From contig DKJZ01000055.1 of the NCBI GenBank assembly GCA_002454975.1, positions 1 to 19,955 on the forward strand: a stretch of 19,955 nt of DNA, given 5' to 3'. Both the position numbers and the translations under genes were made by a program. Origin of the DNA: Hylemonella sp. UBA6679. Lineage in GTDB: Bacteria; Pseudomonadota; Gammaproteobacteria; Burkholderiales; Burkholderiaceae_C. Below, piece after piece: positions 17,767 to 19,955 of this stretch. The first letter of the stretch is position 1. Every line of letters begins with the position of its first letter. The notes beneath the pieces are model-generated. The model was given only the letters and a program-made list of their open reading frames with translations. It made no database searches and was not told the DNA's origin.

Positions 17767-18672
17767 TCAGGACCAGTACAAACGCAAGGGATTGTCCACC
17801 AAGAGCTTGCGTTGCAGCTCAGCGGTGGGTGCGATGTGCGGGATGAAATCCACCAACAAGCCGTCATCGGGCATGTGGTCTTTCAAGTTGGGGTGGGGCC
17901 AGTCGGTGCCCCACAACACGCGGTCAGGGAAGGTCTCGACAATGCGGCGGGCAAAGGGCACCACGTCGCGGTAGGCGTTTTGCTCACCATCCAAAGCTTT
18001 GGGGCCGCTCACGCTCAAACGCTCGGGGCAGCTCACCTTGCTCCAGACATTGGGGTGCTCGCGCATGAACTTCACAAACAGCTCAAACTCCGGGCCGTCG
18101 ATGGGCTTGCTCACATCGGGGCGGCCCATGTGGTCCACCACCACGGTGGTGGGCAAGGTGGTGAAGAAGTCCCACAGCTCGGGCAGGTCTAGAGCCTCAA
18201 AGTAAATCACCACATGCCAGCCGAATTTGGCAATGCGTGTGGCGATCTCCATGAGCTCGTCTTTGGGCGTGAAGTCCACCAAGCGCTTCACAAAGTTGAA
18301 ACGCACACCGCGCACACCCGCATCGTGCATGGCTTGCAGCTCTTGGTCGGTCACGCTGCGCTTGACGGTAGCCACACCACGGGCCTTGCCACCCGAGGCC
18401 AAACAAGCATCCACCATGGCGCGGTTGTCCGCACCGTGGCAGGTGGCTTGCACGATCACATTGCGCTCAAAACCCAAGTGGTCGCGCAGGGCAAACAGCT
18501 GCTCTTTGGAAGCATCACACGGCGTGTACTTGCGCTCGGGCGCGTAGGGAAACTGCGCACCAGGGCCAAACACATGGCAGTGCGCATCCACCGCGCCTGC
18601 GGGCAGCTTGAACTTGGGTTTGCTCGGGCCGGTGTACCAATCGAGCCAGCCAGGGGTTTTTTGAAATTCCAC
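17767..18672 (-). CDS. ligI: 2-Pyrone-4,6-dicarboxylate hydrolase LigI/PmdD
   Basis: A lactonase of the amidohydrolase superfamily that opens 2-pyrone-4,6-dicarboxylate to 4-oxalomesaconate. The N-terminal motif VDAHCHVFGP places His31 and His33, matching my recollection of the Sphingobium enzyme numbering, and Asp257 (WGTDWPHP) and His181 (VVDHMGRP) are in the expected places. With the GTG start at 18672 the length is 301 aa. That GTG is preceded by AAGGA at a spacing of five. An in-frame TTG at 18687 has no ribosome site and lies immediately beside the ligK stop. The gene is 16 bp after ligK and 10 bp before ligA. Confidence 0.95.
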   Translation of the reverse strand: MEFQKTPGWLDWYTGPSKPKFKLPAGAVDAHCHVFGPGAQFPYAPERKYTPCDASKEQLFALRDHLGFERNVIVQATCHGADNRAMVDACLASGGKARGVATVKRSVTDQELQAMHDAGVRGVRFNFVKRLVDFTPKDELMEIATRIAKFGWHVVIYFEALDLPELWDFFTTLPTTVVVDHMGRPDVSKPIDGPEFELFVKFMREHPNVWSKVSCPERLSVSGPKALDGEQNAYRDVVPFARRIVETFPDRVLWGTDWPHPNLKDHMPDDGLLVDFIPHIAPTAELQRKLLVDNPLRLYWS

Positions 18673-18688
18673 GGGAATCCTTGTCAAA

Positions 18689-19384
18689 TCAGTCGATGTA
18701 CGTCAGGCCGAGCTTGGCCAGGGGTTCGCGGAAGTTGTACATGTCCAGCCCCAGCACGCCAGCAGCAAGCTTGGCGCGCTTCTCGCCTTCGTTGGCTTCG
18801 CGGGCTTCGGCGGCATCGGCCACCTGCTGAGCAAGGGCTGCGGGCACCACCACCACGCCGTCGTCGTCGGCAATCACCACATCGCCTGGGTTCACATGGG
18901 CGCCCGCGCAAATCACGGGAATGTTCACTGAGCCTAAGGTGGCTTTGATGGTGCCCTTGGCGCTGATGGCGCGGCTCCACACCGGGAAGTTCATGGCTTT
19001 GAGTTCTTTCACATCACGGCAACCACCGTCGATGATCAAACCCTTGGCGCCGCGCGCTTGGAAGCTGGTGGCCAACAGGTCGCCAAAAAAACCATCGGTG
19101 TTGTCGGCGCTGCAAGCGGCAATGACCACATCGCCAGGCTGAATTTGCTCAGCCACCACGTGCATCATCCAGTTGTCACCGGGGTGCAGCAACACGGTCA
19201 CTGCGGTGCCGCAAATGTGTGCGCCACTGTAAATGGGGCGCATGTAGGGTTTGGTCAAACCCACACGGCCTTGGGCCTCATGGATGGTGGCCACGCCAAA
19301 GCGTGAGAGTTTGTCAACGGCAGCTTGGTCGGCACGCACGATGTTGCGCTTGACGATGCCCATGGGGTGGTTGGCGTTGCTCAT
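18689..19384 (-). CDS. ligK: 4-Carboxy-4-hydroxy-2-oxoadipate aldolase / oxaloacetate decarboxylase LigK/PmdF
   Basis: A class II aldolase that cleaves 4-carboxy-4-hydroxy-2-oxoadipate to pyruvate and oxaloacetate; family members also decarboxylate oxaloacetate. The 231-aa product has the RraA-like fold signature. GFFGDLLAT (about 98-106) and IIDGGCRD with Arg123 and Asp124 hold the pyruvate and divalent metal site. The start is the ATG at 19384 (MSNANHPMGIVKRN), with AAGGA seven bases upstream. An extension to 19474 would lie inside ligJ. It lies 34 bp after ligJ. RraA-like regulators of RNase E are shorter and lack this context, so the catabolic assignment is firm. Confidence 0.95.
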   Translation of the reverse strand: MSNANHPMGIVKRNIVRADQAAVDKLSRFGVATIHEAQGRVGLTKPYMRPIYSGAHICGTAVTVLLHPGDNWMMHVVAEQIQPGDVVIAACSADNTDGFFGDLLATSFQARGAKGLIIDGGCRDVKELKAMNFPVWSRAISAKGTIKATLGSVNIPVICAGAHVNPGDVVIADDDGVVVVPAALAQQVADAAEAREANEGEKRAKLAAGVLGLDMYNFREPLAKLGLTYID

Positions 19385-19418
19385 GAAAATTCCTTGGTTC
19401 AGTGTCGTTGGCGCAAGA

Positions 19419-19955
19419 TCACAGGCCTTTGGCCTTGAGGGCCGCGTCCAAACGCGGGAACACGCGGCGCGCATTGCCCTCGTAAATTTTGTAGCGCTGT
19501 TCGTCGTTCAAGATGCTGCTGTTTTGGATGTAACGCTTGGTATCGTCGTAGTAGTAACCCGTCTCGGGGTCGATGCCACGCACCGCACCAATCATCTCGG
19601 AGGCAAACAAAATGTTGTCCACTGGGATCACTTTGGTCAGCAAATCAATGCCGGGCTGGTGGTACACACAGGTGTCGAAAAAGATGTTCTTGAGCAAGTG
19701 GTCTTGCAGCAAAGGCTTTTTCATTTCTTGCGCCAAACCACGGAAACGACCCCAGTGGTAAGGCACGGCACCGCCGCCGTGGGGGATCACAAATTTCAAA
19801 GTGGGAAAGTCTTTGAACAAATCACCCTGGATGCACTGCATCACCGCGGTGGTGTCGGCATTGAGGTAATGCGCACCGGTGGTGTGAAAACAGTTGTTGC
19901 AGCTGGTGGACACGTGCACCATGGCCGGGATGTCGTACTCCACCATCTTTTCGTA
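19419..19955 (-). CDS. ligJ: 4-Oxalomesaconate hydratase LigJ/PmdE, partial (N-terminus outside window)
   Basis: An amidohydrolase-fold hydratase that adds water to 4-oxalomesaconate to give 4-carboxy-4-hydroxy-2-oxoadipate, the substrate of LigK. Only about the C-terminal half is present (178 codons); the reading frame is open to the right edge, starting YEKMVEYDIPAMVHVS. Visible motifs include FVIPHGGGAVPYHWGRFRG and NILFASEMIGAVRGIDPETG, characteristic of this group, and the C-terminal EGNARRVFP shared with related decarboxylase-like amidohydrolases. The Met at 19946 is internal, not a start. It is the most upstream lig gene visible; the operon promoter and possibly ligU/pmdU and a LysR regulator would lie beyond the window. 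Confidence 0.92.
   Translation of the reverse strand, partial: YEKMVEYDIPAMVHVSTSCNNCFHTTGAHYLNADTTAVMQCIQGDLFKDFPTLKFVIPHGGGAVPYHWGRFRGLAQEMKKPLLQDHLLKNIFFDTCVYHQPGIDLLTKVIPVDNILFASEMIGAVRGIDPETGYYYDDTKRYIQNSSILNDEQRYKIYEGNARRVFPRLDAALKAKGL

Overview
The window looks like chromosomal DNA of a betaproteobacterium, most likely family Comamonadaceae. This is inferred from the RpoD sequence, from BoxR/BclA-type aromatic genes, and from a protocatechuate 4,5-cleavage operon whose order matches, from memory, the pmdEFDABC order of Comamonas testosteroni. It is gene-dense: 17 protein genes, no gap longer than about 125 bp, and no rRNA, tRNA, CRISPR array or insertion sequence that I could recognise. 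The genes at both edges are cut by the window.

Layout. (1) 1-1726, plus strand: the C-terminal three quarters or so of rpoD, closed by a strong stem-loop terminator (1775-1807) that can serve both strands. (2) 1849-7454, minus strand: the aerobic benzoyl-CoA ('box') pathway. Its transcription order is boxR (regulator), boxC (ring-opening lyase), boxB (di-iron epoxidase), boxA (reductase). A BoxR-type operator, TGCA-N6-TGCA, lies over the -10 of a boxC promoter. Each of the two 77-bp spacers in boxC-boxB-boxA contains a perfect 9-bp stem-loop. (3) 7510-14454, plus strand: a divergent, tightly packed operon of bclA (benzoate-CoA ligase), an alpha/beta hydrolase and a five-gene LivKHMGF-like ABC importer. 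(4) 14476-19955, minus strand: the protocatechuate 4,5-cleavage pathway, in transcription order ligJ (partial), ligK, ligI, ligA, ligB, ligC, then an aldo/keto reductase.

How they work together. The ABC importer probably brings in benzoate or a related aromatic acid. BclA makes benzoyl-CoA, which is both the pathway substrate and, by family knowledge, the BoxR effector. BoxAB epoxidises the ring and BoxC opens it, releasing formate and 3,4-dehydroadipyl-CoA semialdehyde. The next enzyme, BoxD, is not in the window. The lig block handles a different entry compound: protocatechuate goes through 4-carboxy-2-hydroxymuconate semialdehyde, 2-pyrone-4,6-dicarboxylate, oxalomesaconate and 4-carboxy-4-hydroxy-2-oxoadipate to pyruvate plus oxaloacetate. 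The region is therefore an aromatic-acid catabolic island next to the housekeeping sigma factor gene.

Novelty. I see no evidence of a wholly new system. The points most worth a second look are: the paired BoxR operators and the doubt they cast on the boxR start; the 15-bp tandem repeat in the boxA linker; the paired intergenic hairpins; the unassigned alpha/beta hydrolase and aldo/keto reductase; the odd H-loop of the LivF-like ATPase; and the absence of boxD.
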